Shown here: positions 11,001-17,912 of the stretch, in pieces
Numbering within the stretch: position 1 is the stretch's first letter
Layout: each line of letters opens with the position of its first letter
Virus record (IMG/VR): IMGVR_UViG_3300007276_000188
Coordinates: 1-30,715 of that record
Length of the DNA: 30,715 bases
Strand: one strand, 5' to 3'
From: a virus
Notes under the pieces: model-generated
Told to the model about the DNA's origin: nothing
Database searches by the model: none
Seen by the model: the letters and a program-made list of their open reading frames with translations, nothing else
Position numbers and translations under genes: made by a program

Positions 11001-11041
11001 TTGATGGTAGTTATTGGATGGCTAATAAATGGGTATCCTAA
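5006..11041 (+). CDS. Giant tail-tip / receptor-binding protein with Ig-like, FN3 and collagen-like modules
   Basis: A 2,011-residue protein, the largest uninterrupted gene. Residues 1-735 look like a tail-hub (Tal-like) region. Two Ig/PKD-like domains follow (about 738-811 and 815-895), then an FN3-like domain (about 901-987). Two long homologous modules (nucleotides about 7,980-8,640 and 8,655-9,360) and a shorter third copy alternate with collagen-like G-x-y runs, for example GSDGNDGTDGDDG and GGDGTDGTDGIDGVDG. From about residue 1693 the INGGNITTGDI pattern matches the C-terminal region of central tail-tip proteins. The last 100 residues are a beta domain ending MANKWVS. It overlaps the upstream gene by one base. 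Likely role: tail-tip hub carrying surface-binding arms. It is the natural host-range determinant together with the fibre. Confidence 0.8.
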   Translation: MNIINVYIETDKGMQQLDLFPDETLSINSSVQNIKDVSKVFTDFSRQFNVPPSNSNNSIFKHYYNVDVRNGFNAQKSVNAVIEVNNLPYKKGKMKLIKVNLEQGAVESYQLVFLGALVKLTDLFGEDEIGDIDLSDQDHAGDFPTVSGLLSGSQDVFYPLIARENNWRWDLPVTSSVESDIDIQYDTQEGQARKSRPTNGIPFKELRPAVRLLKVVEGIEQRYGINFSNDFFTSGSHFNDLFIYCNRENKAEDKLDQTGFDYELINIPGRNPGARIDDDRLNEWLVWLDGPRGTRINGYDEVRWELKVTPDSGFENVNYSVMLSDSVEYTGLSGSQAITPFSASYNGVSSKSYINYKFKPEEYFEFNAELTGSFYRRNSDGSLESLDTKTYGPQRSVAESNIVHISNTNTDGNIRTGILPKIKVKDFINGLVNMFNLVIDPIDDTNFKVQTLDDWYLDGNIYDISNYVDTSKIVVKRPDLPSSIEFKFAEGKDVISKSYRNFNDRGYGDLILGSSERGQFDFPDYDGKPLKIEIPFENPVGTMLENITTGLTTQLHCVKLLEINKDNTAKTVETKPIIFYANYNYELPGTGFALRDEDGKQFERNTYNVVKQTNSLENSTINNSLNFGVERDTFSNNGSTYYTPVTKPSNNLQYSLYANFWEDYITDLYNPIRRVFEINCVLPIAELTKLRLQDKLVINDRRYVINKLNTDPKTGEVKFELLNDIYSNFDLGILHAKIDKSSARLTCASPEIVLNGGNSTGFGVTYSWFTSGGNIVGSTTNSTAVIDQAGEYTLVVTDQDFNTDNISVTIEDIRTTPVVTLSASSLELNYLTPQIIISSSITEGYTYSWTVSGSNGNIVDGLKSPYITVDQPGTYELNVYQNNTWCNAFDNITITEGDLDIPSTPIGLHATQVAGTYFTLNWEDSTDSFGIQNYDVYLDNSYYTTAVVSNQQITGLISGSVYKTQVLSRDNSGYTSSLSQGYYQIAGDTTTGEDGIAVFLTNEAHTFTAVTGSVSDLVGSEFEVRMFKGGTQYTYDPTATYDPSSYRVENIRSSSIEVTLALSGSQAVLTPSSVSGTSGYIDVDIIENATSLTYKKRYSFSTSEGPGLNAKTNNLIASAYVITYDAAGVESPAQSITLTGTSINHSGTVYYDFLKDGVSKQNTTSSTYIIPDGEEPGVNLANTWTLVTREGGVGQPIIATDKISIYGIQPGSDGNDGTDGDDGFTVFLTNDSHVYPASSTGVVDSGDLSAGLTEVRVYKGSQLYTYDNTSPYDANSYRLSYLSSVGISVSTSTVNNQLRGTPTAVIADTGTSIYYLTDNETNTSFEKTYTFSKSYAGGDGTDGTDGIDGVDGISAKSNRLNASAYVITYNDSGVETPAQSITLTGTAQNHQGTVYYEFKRGDVTKQNSTTSTYTVQEVDEPAPNFTNTWTLITRENSTSSGIIATDTISLYGVQDGIDGADGADGSNGYTVVLLNEAHVLPVDNTEVVNYQGSGTGIRVYEGSTRLNGVLGSASTGEYTVTPTVTLGSVTVGTETIDVNGNTEFGNVSNAGVDPILINFRIAIGGTAISIDKLQSITRVTQGLDGASGLDGSDGEKNRTAFVYYQVSQANQPATPSATSFNFLTSTFSNLTTNWSTSPPTATGGEDYWYSSYTVDETFAGSNSGLPSFTSANKSFAFTELVTFTNLASTTGSTVINGGNITTGDIKSNNYVVGTSPYSSAGMKISLLDGSIATENFGITSLGDLSITGDITATSGKIGDWIIDSPSIKSVEEFSAGVPKVELNGTSGKITLKSNITTYTSAGGSINYDQTILLDPDQGRLEASHTGNGSQSSGISIVDSKGIFANFAGQDAVSAVTGIEIKGAIVGLGFGKMAQSAFGGENAIVGVFGNASNSYVGNKAPAFGGYFVNLFARGLYYQTDQISSGSTIYYVPSDTVFVVGYNVAGCTVYLPPNPIRGRVIEIKRTTAILYVDGNGTQLLTTGPTSSQVSISDGDTWRFIFDGSYWMANKWVS

Positions 11042-11067
11042 TGAATATAATATGTAAATAAATAAAG

Positions 11068-11223
11068 ATGGAAAACAATATAATAACATCACTAATAGAA
11101 TTACTAGGGACAGCTACATTCTATGACTGTGGAGACACAATAGATATCGCTAAAGGAAAGTATCAACTCCCTCTAAGCATAAAAGAAGCAAGGAATTCAA
11201 TGAAACGAAATAAAAAAGTATAA
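11068..11223 (+). CDS. Small hypothetical protein before the tape measure
   Basis: A 51-residue frame from ATG 11068 to TAA 11221-11223, two bases before the tape-measure start. The N-terminal half is hydrophobic to neutral (MENNIITSLIELLGTATFYD) and the C-terminus is strongly basic (KRNKKV). It is not a clear membrane protein. It fills nearly the whole gap between the tip protein and the tape measure, and the tight spacing suggests coupled translation. No family is recognised. The tail-assembly chaperone pair that often sits here in other siphophages lies at 25.7-26.4 kb in this genome. Confidence 0.55.
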   Translation: MENNIITSLIELLGTATFYDCGDTIDIAKGKYQLPLSIKEARNSMKRNKKV

Positions 11224-11225
11224 AC

Positions 11226-12734
11226 ATGGTAAAAAAAACCGTAGTCGTAGATGTACAGTCTACAGGTCTAGATGATCTAAATACAGACATTAACAAGGTT
11301 GAAGGATCTTTACAGGGCGTAAAAACTGAGGCAGGCAATGCTTCTTCTGGACTGGAGAAAGTTGGAGAGAATGGAGGTGCTATTGCAGTACTAGATTCAT
11401 TAACAGGAGGATTAGCATCCAAGTTGAGAGATGCAGCAGAGGCAACCAAGCTATTTAACTTTAGTTTGAAAAGTCTGAAGACTGCACTTATTGCTACTGG
11501 TATTGGTGCCTTTGTTGTTGCAGTTGGTTTAGTTGTAGTATATTGGGAGGACATTAAAGAACTTGTAGCAGGTACAACAGAGAATATAGAAGCTCAGAAT
11601 GCAGCCCTTGAGACTAATATCTCAATCATTGATGAAAAGCTTAAAAGAATAGACATTGAAAAGAGAGTAAATGAAGGTAATGAGGAAGTTCTTAAAAGAA
11701 TAGCTTTAAAAGAAAAGGGTTTACTAAGAGATAAACTTGATTCAATAAAAGTACAAATAATTAAAGCTAAGGCATCACTTGCAGAAGAGGAATCTTTAGC
11801 TAGCCAAGCTACTTGGTGGGGTATTATATTAGGTTTTAGTGAAGAACAGAGAAAGAAAAGTGATGAAGAGAAAGCAAGAATAAAAGAAAAAAAGTTAGCA
11901 CTTGAAGAACTTCTTACACTAGAGCAAGAGCTACTTAATCCAACAGAAACAAAGAAAAAAGAGCCTACAACACCCAAGGTAAAACAGGAAAGAGAGGAAG
12001 CTGTAGCAGTAAGTACATTAGATGTAGAAACAACTGAACAGAAAAATGCTAGAGAAATAGGAGAGAGAGTAGCACATTTAGCGACTGTAGCAGAAAAAGA
12101 AGAAGAAGCAAGACAAGGACAGAGAGATGCAAATGCTTCATATGCAGAGTATGAAAAAGAGGAGGCTGATAAGAAAATTGCATTAGAACAAACGGTTGCA
12201 GACGCTAAGGCAGCTATACAAGATGCACAACTTAACAATATTGGAGCAGGTTTTGCTCTACTAGGAAAAATAGCAGGAAAGAATAAAGCTCTACAAGCAG
12301 CATCTATAGTTGGAGAGGCTGCAGTAGGTATTGCAAAACAAATAATTGCTACAAGAGCAGCCAATGCAGGAGCATTAGCAACACCACAAGCCATTCTAAC
12401 ATCAGGTGTTTCTGCCATTCCAGTTATAGCAGCAAACAACATAGGACTTGGTATAGGGATAGCTTCAACAGTAGCAGCAACAGCAAAAGCAGTCAAAGCC
12501 TTAGGAGGTGGAGGCGGAGGTGGAGGAGGTCTATCATCTGCAGGAGCAGGAGGAGCATCTTCAGTCCCAGCACCTGTTAGTAGACCAGCTCAATTTAACG
12601 TAGTAGGAACTTCAGGAACTAATCAATTAGCTCAATCTTTAGGAAACCAACCTATTAAGACATATGTGGTAAGTACTGATATGAGTTCTCAACAGGAATT
12701 TGATAGAAGTATTGAAGAGAGTGCTTCATTTTAA
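11226..12734 (+). CDS. Tape measure protein
   Basis: A 502-residue protein with the usual tape-measure layout. The short N-terminal region is followed by a hydrophobic segment (about 86-110, IATGIGAFVVAVGLVVVYW) and a long charged helical/coiled-coil region (about 120-330, rich in E, K, A). A second Ala/Gly/Ile-rich membrane-active region (about 340-430) is followed by a glycine run (nine residues) and a flexible C-terminus. Tape measures set tail length and enter the host membrane during DNA injection. At about 1.5 angstrom per residue this predicts a tail of roughly 75 nm. It lies after the tip protein, opposite to the usual order. A 300-residue antisense frame inside it is a by-product of its composition. 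Confidence 0.85.
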   Translation: MVKKTVVVDVQSTGLDDLNTDINKVEGSLQGVKTEAGNASSGLEKVGENGGAIAVLDSLTGGLASKLRDAAEATKLFNFSLKSLKTALIATGIGAFVVAVGLVVVYWEDIKELVAGTTENIEAQNAALETNISIIDEKLKRIDIEKRVNEGNEEVLKRIALKEKGLLRDKLDSIKVQIIKAKASLAEEESLASQATWWGIILGFSEEQRKKSDEEKARIKEKKLALEELLTLEQELLNPTETKKKEPTTPKVKQEREEAVAVSTLDVETTEQKNAREIGERVAHLATVAEKEEEARQGQRDANASYAEYEKEEADKKIALEQTVADAKAAIQDAQLNNIGAGFALLGKIAGKNKALQAASIVGEAAVGIAKQIIATRAANAGALATPQAILTSGVSAIPVIAANNIGLGIGIASTVAATAKAVKALGGGGGGGGGLSSAGAGGASSVPAPVSRPAQFNVVGTSGTNQLAQSLGNQPIKTYVVSTDMSSQQEFDRSIEESASF

Positions 12735-12786
12735 AATACACCGTTTAAAGAATTCAGTGTTAATTATATAATAAAAACAAATAACT

Positions 12787-13476
12787 ATGAAACCTAATAC
12801 ATTTAAAATAGTGGAACTGTTCCTAGACGATCTAAATCCTTTCTCAGGAGTAGATGTAGTATCTTTAGTAACTGCCCCTGCCATTGAAATAGACTTCTTT
12901 CACTTCGGTAAGGAATATATAACAGACTTCTCTAAGATAGATGAAGAAAAGAGAATGGTAGTAGGACCTGCTTTAATACCTAATAAGATGATCTTACGAA
13001 AAGATAAGGACGGTAATCCTTTCTATGTATACTTCGGAGAAGAGACTATTAGAAAAACAGCTCAAAACTTTCAAATAAAGGGAAACCAGTCTAATTCTAA
13101 TCTAGAACATACAGTTAAACTAGAAGGAATTCATGTAACAGAGACTTGGATTATAGATGACCCTAAACAGGATAAGTCTACTCTATATGGGTTTGATCTT
13201 CCTAAAGGGACCTGGATGCTAATGAGTATAATTAAAGATGATGCTGTTTGGGAGATGATTAAAGATGGTACAATTAAAGGATACTCAGTAGAGGGTTCTT
13301 ATACAGATCAGATTCAAAAGTTTGAAGCATTAGAACAGAAAGAAGATGTATACCAGGAAGAAGATATTTTTGAAGGTATAGAAGGTACTGAAGAAGAAAT
13401 GGAATTATACAAACAACTTATAGAGCTCTTTGAATCCCTTGATATGGAGGAAGAGGATGAAAGTACAACGCTATAG
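12787..13476 (+). CDS. Capsid maturation protease, XkdF-like
   Basis: A 229-residue protein with the XkdF/S78-like prohead protease pattern. The start FKIVELFLDDLNPFSGVDVV is followed by RMVVGPALIPNK, NLEHT (His108), ETWIIDDPKQDKS, GTWM and GYSVEG (Ser167). In this family a His and a Ser form the catalytic pair; His108 and Ser167 are the visible candidates. The last 45 residues are very acidic (repeated E and D), like an internal scaffold-type tail. It is followed by a scaffold and the capsid protein, the normal protease-scaffold-capsid order. The protease would cleave scaffold and capsid during prohead maturation. Confidence 0.8.
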   Translation: MKPNTFKIVELFLDDLNPFSGVDVVSLVTAPAIEIDFFHFGKEYITDFSKIDEEKRMVVGPALIPNKMILRKDKDGNPFYVYFGEETIRKTAQNFQIKGNQSNSNLEHTVKLEGIHVTETWIIDDPKQDKSTLYGFDLPKGTWMLMSIIKDDAVWEMIKDGTIKGYSVEGSYTDQIQKFEALEQKEDVYQEEDIFEGIEGTEEEMELYKQLIELFESLDMEEEDESTTL

Positions 13477-13532
13477 ATAAAATCTATTACTTAATTATAT
13501 AATACTAACATATTAACTTATTTAAAACATTT

Positions 13533-14108
13533 ATGAACCTTAAAGACACAATGCAAGCTATTAGAGTACTATTATCTAGTGAGCCTGTAGAAGTAAAACT
13601 TGAGCAAATGACTTTAGTAGATGGTGTAACAATCATTGAAGCTGAATCATTTGAACCGGGTGCTGCAGTCTTCATAGTAACGGAAACAGAGAATGTAGCG
13701 TTACCTATAGGAGATTACGAACTAGAAGGTGGAATGATTCTTACAGTTGAAGAAGAAGGAATTATAGCATCAATAGAAGCTATGCCGGAAGAAGAAGCTG
13801 AAGAAGAAATGCCTGCTGAAGAAAGCACAGAGACAGAAGAACAACTTTCAGAAGTTGAACTTAAAGTAATCGAATTAGAAAAGAGGGTTGACGATCTAGT
13901 ATCACAATTGAAACTATCTAAGGAAACACTAACCGAAAAAGACTCCTTAATAGAAGGACTTAACGTTAAATTATCTGAATTGCCTGCTGCTAAGAAAGTA
14001 GTAAATGCTCCAGTATTTGACAAAACAATGCTTTCTAAAGGAAAAGCTAAAGGAAGTACAAATCCTTTCAATACAATATTATCGCATATAGACCGTGCAA
14101 AACATTAA
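13533..14108 (+). CDS. Capsid scaffolding protein
   Basis: A 191-residue protein between protease and major capsid protein. The N-terminal 85 residues are beta-rich. A Glu-rich linker (about 85-108) leads to a long coiled coil (about 108-150, ELKVIELEKRVDDLVSQLKL), and the C-terminus is basic (SKGKAKGS...RAKH). This acidic-linker, coiled-coil and basic-tail arrangement is typical of phage scaffolds, which guide capsid assembly and are then removed by the neighbouring protease. Residues near the C-terminus probably contact the capsid subunits. Assignment rests on composition and position. Confidence 0.75.
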   Translation: MNLKDTMQAIRVLLSSEPVEVKLEQMTLVDGVTIIEAESFEPGAAVFIVTETENVALPIGDYELEGGMILTVEEEGIIASIEAMPEEEAEEEMPAEESTETEEQLSEVELKVIELEKRVDDLVSQLKLSKETLTEKDSLIEGLNVKLSELPAAKKVVNAPVFDKTMLSKGKAKGSTNPFNTILSHIDRAKH

Positions 14109-14139
14109 CATTAAAAACAAAAACAAACATTAACTTATT

Positions 14140-15048
14140 ATGGCAACAACATTTTCATTAACAAGTACATATGCTGGTCAAGATGCTGGTATATACATTG
14201 GTGCAGCTGTAAAGGCAGCAAACACTATTGAACAAGATGTAATTTCTGTTCTTCCTAACGTGAAGTACAAAGCAGTATTACATAAATTAGCTTTAGCAGA
14301 CGGGACAGTAGATTTCGCATGTGACTTCTCTCCAACGGGATCTGTTACATTATCAGAAAGAATCCTTACTCCTAAAAAATTAATGCTACCTATAGAATTA
14401 TGTAAAGATAATTTTAAAAACGATTGGGAAGCAGCAGAGATGGGATTCTATCCTAACGAAGTAATGCCTCCTTCCTTTGAGGAATTCTTCATTGCTAAAG
14501 TATTAGAAAAACAAGCAGCTAAAATTGACTCTAATATCTGGTCAGGTAATAGTGCAACAGTAGGTGAATTCGGTGGATTCGTTACAGCTTGGGAATTAGA
14601 CGGATCAACAAATGAAATTACTACTGTATCTGGTTCAGTTACTGCAGCAAACGTAATCGAAAGATTAGCAGCTGTATATGATGGTACTCCTGATGCTGTA
14701 TTAGCTTCAGATGATATACAATTCGTAGTATCAGTAAAAGTAGCTAAAGCTTACAAAAGAGCATTATCTGCCTTAGGATTCAGAAATGAATATAACCAAG
14801 GTGAGAAAGGAATTGACTTTGAAGGGCATATGTTAAAAGTGCTTCACGGAGCTCCTGCTAACTTTATCGCTACTTTCCAAAAATCTAACTTATACTTCGG
14901 TACAGGATTAGCTGATCAATCAAATGAGATTTCTATCTTAGACATGCACGACCATGATCTTTCAGACAATGTAAGATTTAAAATGGTATATCAAGCTGGT
15001 ACTCAATATGTAAACTCTGACGAGATCACTTATTACTACTCAGCCTAA
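14140..15048 (+). CDS. Major capsid protein
   Basis: A 302-residue protein that directly follows the scaffold and ends in a strong terminator, as expected for the most abundant virion protein. Features visible are an Ala/Thr-rich N-terminus, a long helix (about 110-140, PSFEEFFIAKVLEKQAAKID), a mixed alpha/beta centre and a C-terminal beta region with RFKMVYQAGTQYV. This fits the HK97-type capsid fold, though the fold itself cannot be proven by eye. The leader (AAAAACAAAAACAAACATT) is A-rich without Shine-Dalgarno. It lacks a long N-terminal delta domain, consistent with a separate scaffold gene. Confidence 0.8.
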   Translation: MATTFSLTSTYAGQDAGIYIGAAVKAANTIEQDVISVLPNVKYKAVLHKLALADGTVDFACDFSPTGSVTLSERILTPKKLMLPIELCKDNFKNDWEAAEMGFYPNEVMPPSFEEFFIAKVLEKQAAKIDSNIWSGNSATVGEFGGFVTAWELDGSTNEITTVSGSVTAANVIERLAAVYDGTPDAVLASDDIQFVVSVKVAKAYKRALSALGFRNEYNQGEKGIDFEGHMLKVLHGAPANFIATFQKSNLYFGTGLADQSNEISILDMHDHDLSDNVRFKMVYQAGTQYVNSDEITYYYSA

Positions 15049-15062
15049 TTAATAACTCAAAG

Positions 15063-15093
15063 AAAGAGGGTGACTAACCTTACCCTCTTTTTT
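15063..15093 (+). terminator. Intrinsic terminator after the capsid gene
   Basis: A perfect 9-bp stem (AAAGAGGGT at 15063-15071 with ACCCTCTTT at 15082-15090) closes a 10-base loop and ends in a run of six T. It sits 15 bases after the capsid stop and before the next late gene at 15113, for which I see no clear separate promoter. It may act as a partial terminator that raises capsid mRNA relative to downstream genes. Confidence 0.85.
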
Positions 15094-15112
15094 ATAAAAA
15101 CATTAATATAAA

Positions 15113-15625
15113 ATGGCTTGTAACTTAACAACAGGAAGATTAGATAACTGTACAGATAGTATAGGTGGATTAGACTATGTCGAATTTGCTGATTATGACT
15201 CTACTATGGCTACTTCTGCTTCTTATGCTGTTGGAGATACCGATGTTATTACTGACTTCGGAGTAACACCAACATGGTATAAATACGAACTAAACAGTAC
15301 TGCTAACAGCTATATCGAGAATGTTAATTCAGATATGGATGCAGGTACTACATTTTATGAGCAAGTACTTTCTTTATCTCTTCAGAAATTAGATAAGACT
15401 TCTCATAAAGAGCTTAAACTGGTTACTTATGGTAGACCTCAGGTAAGAATTACTGATAGAAACGGTAATAAATTCCTTATGGGATTAACAAGAGGGGCTA
15501 AAGTAACAGGAGGAACAATAGGAACAGGAGGAGATCTAGCCGAATTTACAGGCTATACATTGACAATGACAGGGAGAGAGCCTTTACCAGCTAACTTCTT
15601 AAGTGGATCTGCTGCTACAGTATAA
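15113..15625 (+). CDS. Probable major tail tube protein
   Basis: A 170-residue beta-rich protein. Its start (MACNLTTGRLDNCTDSIGGL) resembles a widespread Bacteroidota phage virion protein that starts MAC-x-(L/I)T-x-GR and then CxxxxGG. Mid-protein there is a helix-poor region with KLVTYGRPQVRITDRNGNKF and a Gly/Thr-rich stretch before TMTGREPLPANFL, the pattern of tail tube or similar virion proteins. Size and location between the capsid and portal genes fit a tube protein better than a head decoration protein, but both are possible. It is flanked on both sides by intrinsic terminators, suggesting its dosage is controlled separately. Confidence 0.6.
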   Translation: MACNLTTGRLDNCTDSIGGLDYVEFADYDSTMATSASYAVGDTDVITDFGVTPTWYKYELNSTANSYIENVNSDMDAGTTFYEQVLSLSLQKLDKTSHKELKLVTYGRPQVRITDRNGNKFLMGLTRGAKVTGGTIGTGGDLAEFTGYTLTMTGREPLPANFLSGSAATV

Positions 15626-15649
15626 TATAATTTTTTTTAAAAAGACTAG

Positions 15650-15681
15650 AGAGGAGGTGTAAAAGCTTCCTCTTTTTTTTT
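15650..15681 (+). terminator. Intrinsic terminator after the tail tube gene
   Basis: An 8-bp stem (AGAGGAGG at 15650-15657 with CTTCCTCT at 15666-15673, one G-U pair) with an 8-base loop is followed by nine T (15673-15681). It lies 25 bases after the stop at 15625 and just before a promoter, so it closes one transcription unit where the next begins. Confidence 0.85.
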
Positions 15682-15706
15682 GAGGTAAAACATAATTGTA
15701 ACTTTG
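15679..15706 (+). promoter_or_regulatory. Bacteroidota-type promoter (TTTG / TAnnTTTG)
   Basis: TTTG at 15679-15682 and TAACTTTG at 15699-15706 match the Bacteroidota housekeeping-sigma promoter, with 16 bases between the boxes (reported spacings are slightly longer). It begins within the T-run of the preceding terminator and would start transcription near 15713, just upstream of the gene at 15736. It should drive the portal, connector and holin genes using host polymerase. Confidence 0.75.
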
Positions 15707-15735
15707 CGTTAATTAACTATAGATTAACATAAACT

Positions 15736-16062
15736 ATGACGATACTAACTACATCCACAGAGCCACAGGGATTTAAAGTGATTCCCAATAACTTCCCTCC
15801 TATTGTGAACCTAAAGGTTACAGATGAAAATACTAATGTTACAGTAGTACAATCACTTGAACCTACCTATGAATGGAGTACTATGATACTAACAGGTTCG
15901 TTCGGCTTACAGGAAGGACATTTTTACTTTATGGAAGTAGAGTATGCACATGTAGCAGTATACAGAGGTAGAGTTTTCTGTACAGATCAAACAGGAGAAT
16001 ACAATATGACATCGGGATCTTTTAAAAGTAGTAATGATGTGGATAATATAATAATGATATAA
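15736..16062 (+). CDS. Small virion-associated protein upstream of the portal
   Basis: A 108-residue, all-beta-looking protein. The strand pattern LQEGHFYFMEVEY...VYRGRVFCTDQT and an acidic C-terminus (SSNDVDNIIMI) resemble small structural proteins found next to head genes in Bacteroidota phages. It is the first gene after the Bacteroidota-type promoter and lies four bases before the portal. It may be a head-decoration or fibre-base protein. The exact function is unknown. Confidence 0.55.
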   Translation: MTILTTSTEPQGFKVIPNNFPPIVNLKVTDENTNVTVVQSLEPTYEWSTMILTGSFGLQEGHFYFMEVEYAHVAVYRGRVFCTDQTGEYNMTSGSFKSSNDVDNIIMI

Positions 16063-16066
16063 CAAT

Positions 16067-17212
16067 ATGGACAATAAGGAAACAAATCCAGAAATGTACG
16101 TAGTAAACCTTTCAGCGTATACTAAGCCCTTAGTAACGGAGAGCTATTATAAGGATTGGGTACAGTACGGAAAGGATAATAACTACTTTCAATACATTAT
16201 AGACAGGTATAATAGTTCTGTAACACAGGCTGCTATGGTTAACGGTATAGCGGATATGATATATGGGAAGGGTGTTAAAGCAAAGGATGCTTCAAAAAAA
16301 CCGGGTGAATGGGCACAGTTTGTAAAATTGTTTAGAAACGAGGATGTTGAGAAGATCGTAATGGATTATAAACTATTCGGATCTGCAGCTATTCAATGTA
16401 TATACAATGCAAAACATGATGCCATAGTTGAAATCTATCATATTCCTGTAGATACTTTAAGAGCAGAGAAGGTAGATGAAGATGGAATTATAGCAGGATA
16501 TTACTACTCAGAGAATTGGAGTAAAGTATACGGTAAAAATAAACCAGAACGTTTTTCTGCATTCGGAACTTCAGATGATCCTTTAGAAATACTAATGATA
16601 CGAAACTATAGACCAGGTAACTTCTACTACTCTCCACCTGATTATGGAGCTGGATTGGTTTATGCAGAATTAGAAGAAGAAATTGCTTCTTATCATATTT
16701 CAAATATAAAGAATGGATTTGCACCCTCTACATTAATTAACTTTAACAATGGACAGGCTAAGACGTTAAAACAAAGACAAGATATAGAGCAACAAATCAA
16801 TGCTAAGTTTGCCGGAACTGCAGGTAGAAAAATAGTTCTATCCTTTAATGAGAGTTCGGAGAATGAAACTAACATACAAACCATTCAGTTAAGTGATGCT
16901 CATAACCAATATCAATTCCTATCAGATGAGGCAATGAAGAAGATTTTCATGTCACATAGGGTAACCTCTCCTAGACTATTCGGTATAATGGAGAATGGAG
17001 GATTAGGTAATAATGCAGATGAAATACAGACTGCTTCTATTTTTATGGAAAGCACAGTTATAAGACCTTTCAGAGAAACCTTACTTAATGGCTTTGATAA
17101 GATTTTATCTTTCAATCAAATATCCTTAGACTTATATTTCGATAGTTTACAACCTTGGAAAAGTAGTGAAGAAGGGGATATAGTAGGCAATACTAACGAT
17201 AATAACGAATAA
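16067..17212 (+). CDS. Portal protein
   Basis: A 381-residue protein with the layout of small portal proteins. The N-terminal segment (YYKDWVQYGKDNNYFQYIID) leads to a wing region (LFGSAAIQCIYN...IYHIPVDTLRAEKV) and then a stem/crown region (about 200-320, ELEEEIASYHISNIKNGFAP). DNA-channel features include FLSDEAMKKIFMSHRVTSPRLFG. A Ser/Asp/Asn-rich tail ends the protein. The portal forms the dodecameric DNA gate and binds terminase. It precedes a head-tail connector, which supports the call. Unusually it is about 7 kb away from, and upstream of, the terminase genes rather than directly after them. Confidence 0.8.
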   Translation: MDNKETNPEMYVVNLSAYTKPLVTESYYKDWVQYGKDNNYFQYIIDRYNSSVTQAAMVNGIADMIYGKGVKAKDASKKPGEWAQFVKLFRNEDVEKIVMDYKLFGSAAIQCIYNAKHDAIVEIYHIPVDTLRAEKVDEDGIIAGYYYSENWSKVYGKNKPERFSAFGTSDDPLEILMIRNYRPGNFYYSPPDYGAGLVYAELEEEIASYHISNIKNGFAPSTLINFNNGQAKTLKQRQDIEQQINAKFAGTAGRKIVLSFNESSENETNIQTIQLSDAHNQYQFLSDEAMKKIFMSHRVTSPRLFGIMENGGLGNNADEIQTASIFMESTVIRPFRETLLNGFDKILSFNQISLDLYFDSLQPWKSSEEGDIVGNTNDNNE

Positions 17213-17216
17213 TAAT

Positions 17217-17765
17217 ATGGCAACAGCACTCTTCATATCAGTCGATGAATTAAAAAAACACTCTATACTAGGAGGTAACATAGACACAGCCAAGCTCATC
17301 CCTGCCATAAAGGCAGTACAGGAGTTAGAGGTACATACCTTACTAGGAACAGACCTATATAATAAGATCTCAGATTACATTATAGCAGGCGATGTTCCAG
17401 AACCTTACTTAACCTTAAAGAATTCCTACATACACCCTTATCTAGTTCATGCTGCTACAGCGTATTACATACCGTTTGCTTCGTATACTATACTAAACAG
17501 TGGGATAGGTAAACAAAATGGAGGAGAGACAAGAGAAAGCGTGTCGTTACAGGAATCTACCTACCTAGCTAACAAGGAAGAAAACATATCGGACGAATAT
17601 AAGCTTAGACTTATCAACTTTCTTAAGTATCACCACAGTGATTACCCTGAATATTTAACTAATACTAATGAAGAGATAACTCCTGACAAGGAACAGAACT
17701 TAACAAATTGGTATTTAGGAGGTACTTATCCTGATAATAGTGAGAGATATATCGATCACGACTAG
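17217..17765 (+). CDS. Head-tail connector protein (DUF6712-like)
   Basis: A 182-residue mostly helical protein four bases after the portal. The N-terminus (FISVDELKKHSILGGNIDTAKLIPAIKAVQELEVHTLLG) and the HPYLVHAATAYYIPF helix match the Bacteroidota head-tail connector proteins I know as DUF6712. The last 40 residues are charged and flexible. It would sit below the portal as an adaptor or stopper for tail joining. Assignment is by motif recognition plus its place after the portal. Confidence 0.7.
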   Translation: MATALFISVDELKKHSILGGNIDTAKLIPAIKAVQELEVHTLLGTDLYNKISDYIIAGDVPEPYLTLKNSYIHPYLVHAATAYYIPFASYTILNSGIGKQNGGETRESVSLQESTYLANKEENISDEYKLRLINFLKYHHSDYPEYLTNTNEEITPDKEQNLTNWYLGGTYPDNSERYIDHD

Positions 17766-17768
17766 TTA

Positions 17769-17912
17769 ATGGATAATACAAGTAGTAAACAATATAAACC
17801 CAAGAAAGAAAATATACTCAAACTGAGTAAATTCCTTAAGTTAACTGAAGATAATAACAATACACAAAGTGAAAAACCTAATGAGCCATATCCAGATACT
17901 GCTACACAGTAG
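17769..17912 (+). CDS. Small hypothetical protein overlapping the holin-like gene
   Basis: A 47-residue frame from ATG 17769 to TAG 17910-17912. It is very polar, with many Lys, Asn, Glu and Thr, and looks largely disordered. It starts three bases after the connector stop and overlaps the holin-like gene by 44 bases from GTG 17869 or 32 bases from ATG 17881. Such overlap suggests coupled translation. No family is recognised. It is a plausible short gene because it fills the whole gap, but it could also be a chance frame. Confidence 0.45.
   Translation: MDNTSSKQYKPKKENILKLSKFLKLTEDNNNTQSEKPNEPYPDTATQ

Noticed and set aside
11594-12496. Antisense open frame of 300 residues within the tape measure gene
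   Set aside because: Its Ser/Ala/Phe-rich composition mirrors Glu/Ala/Lys codons of the sense gene, with no start signal or family pattern.
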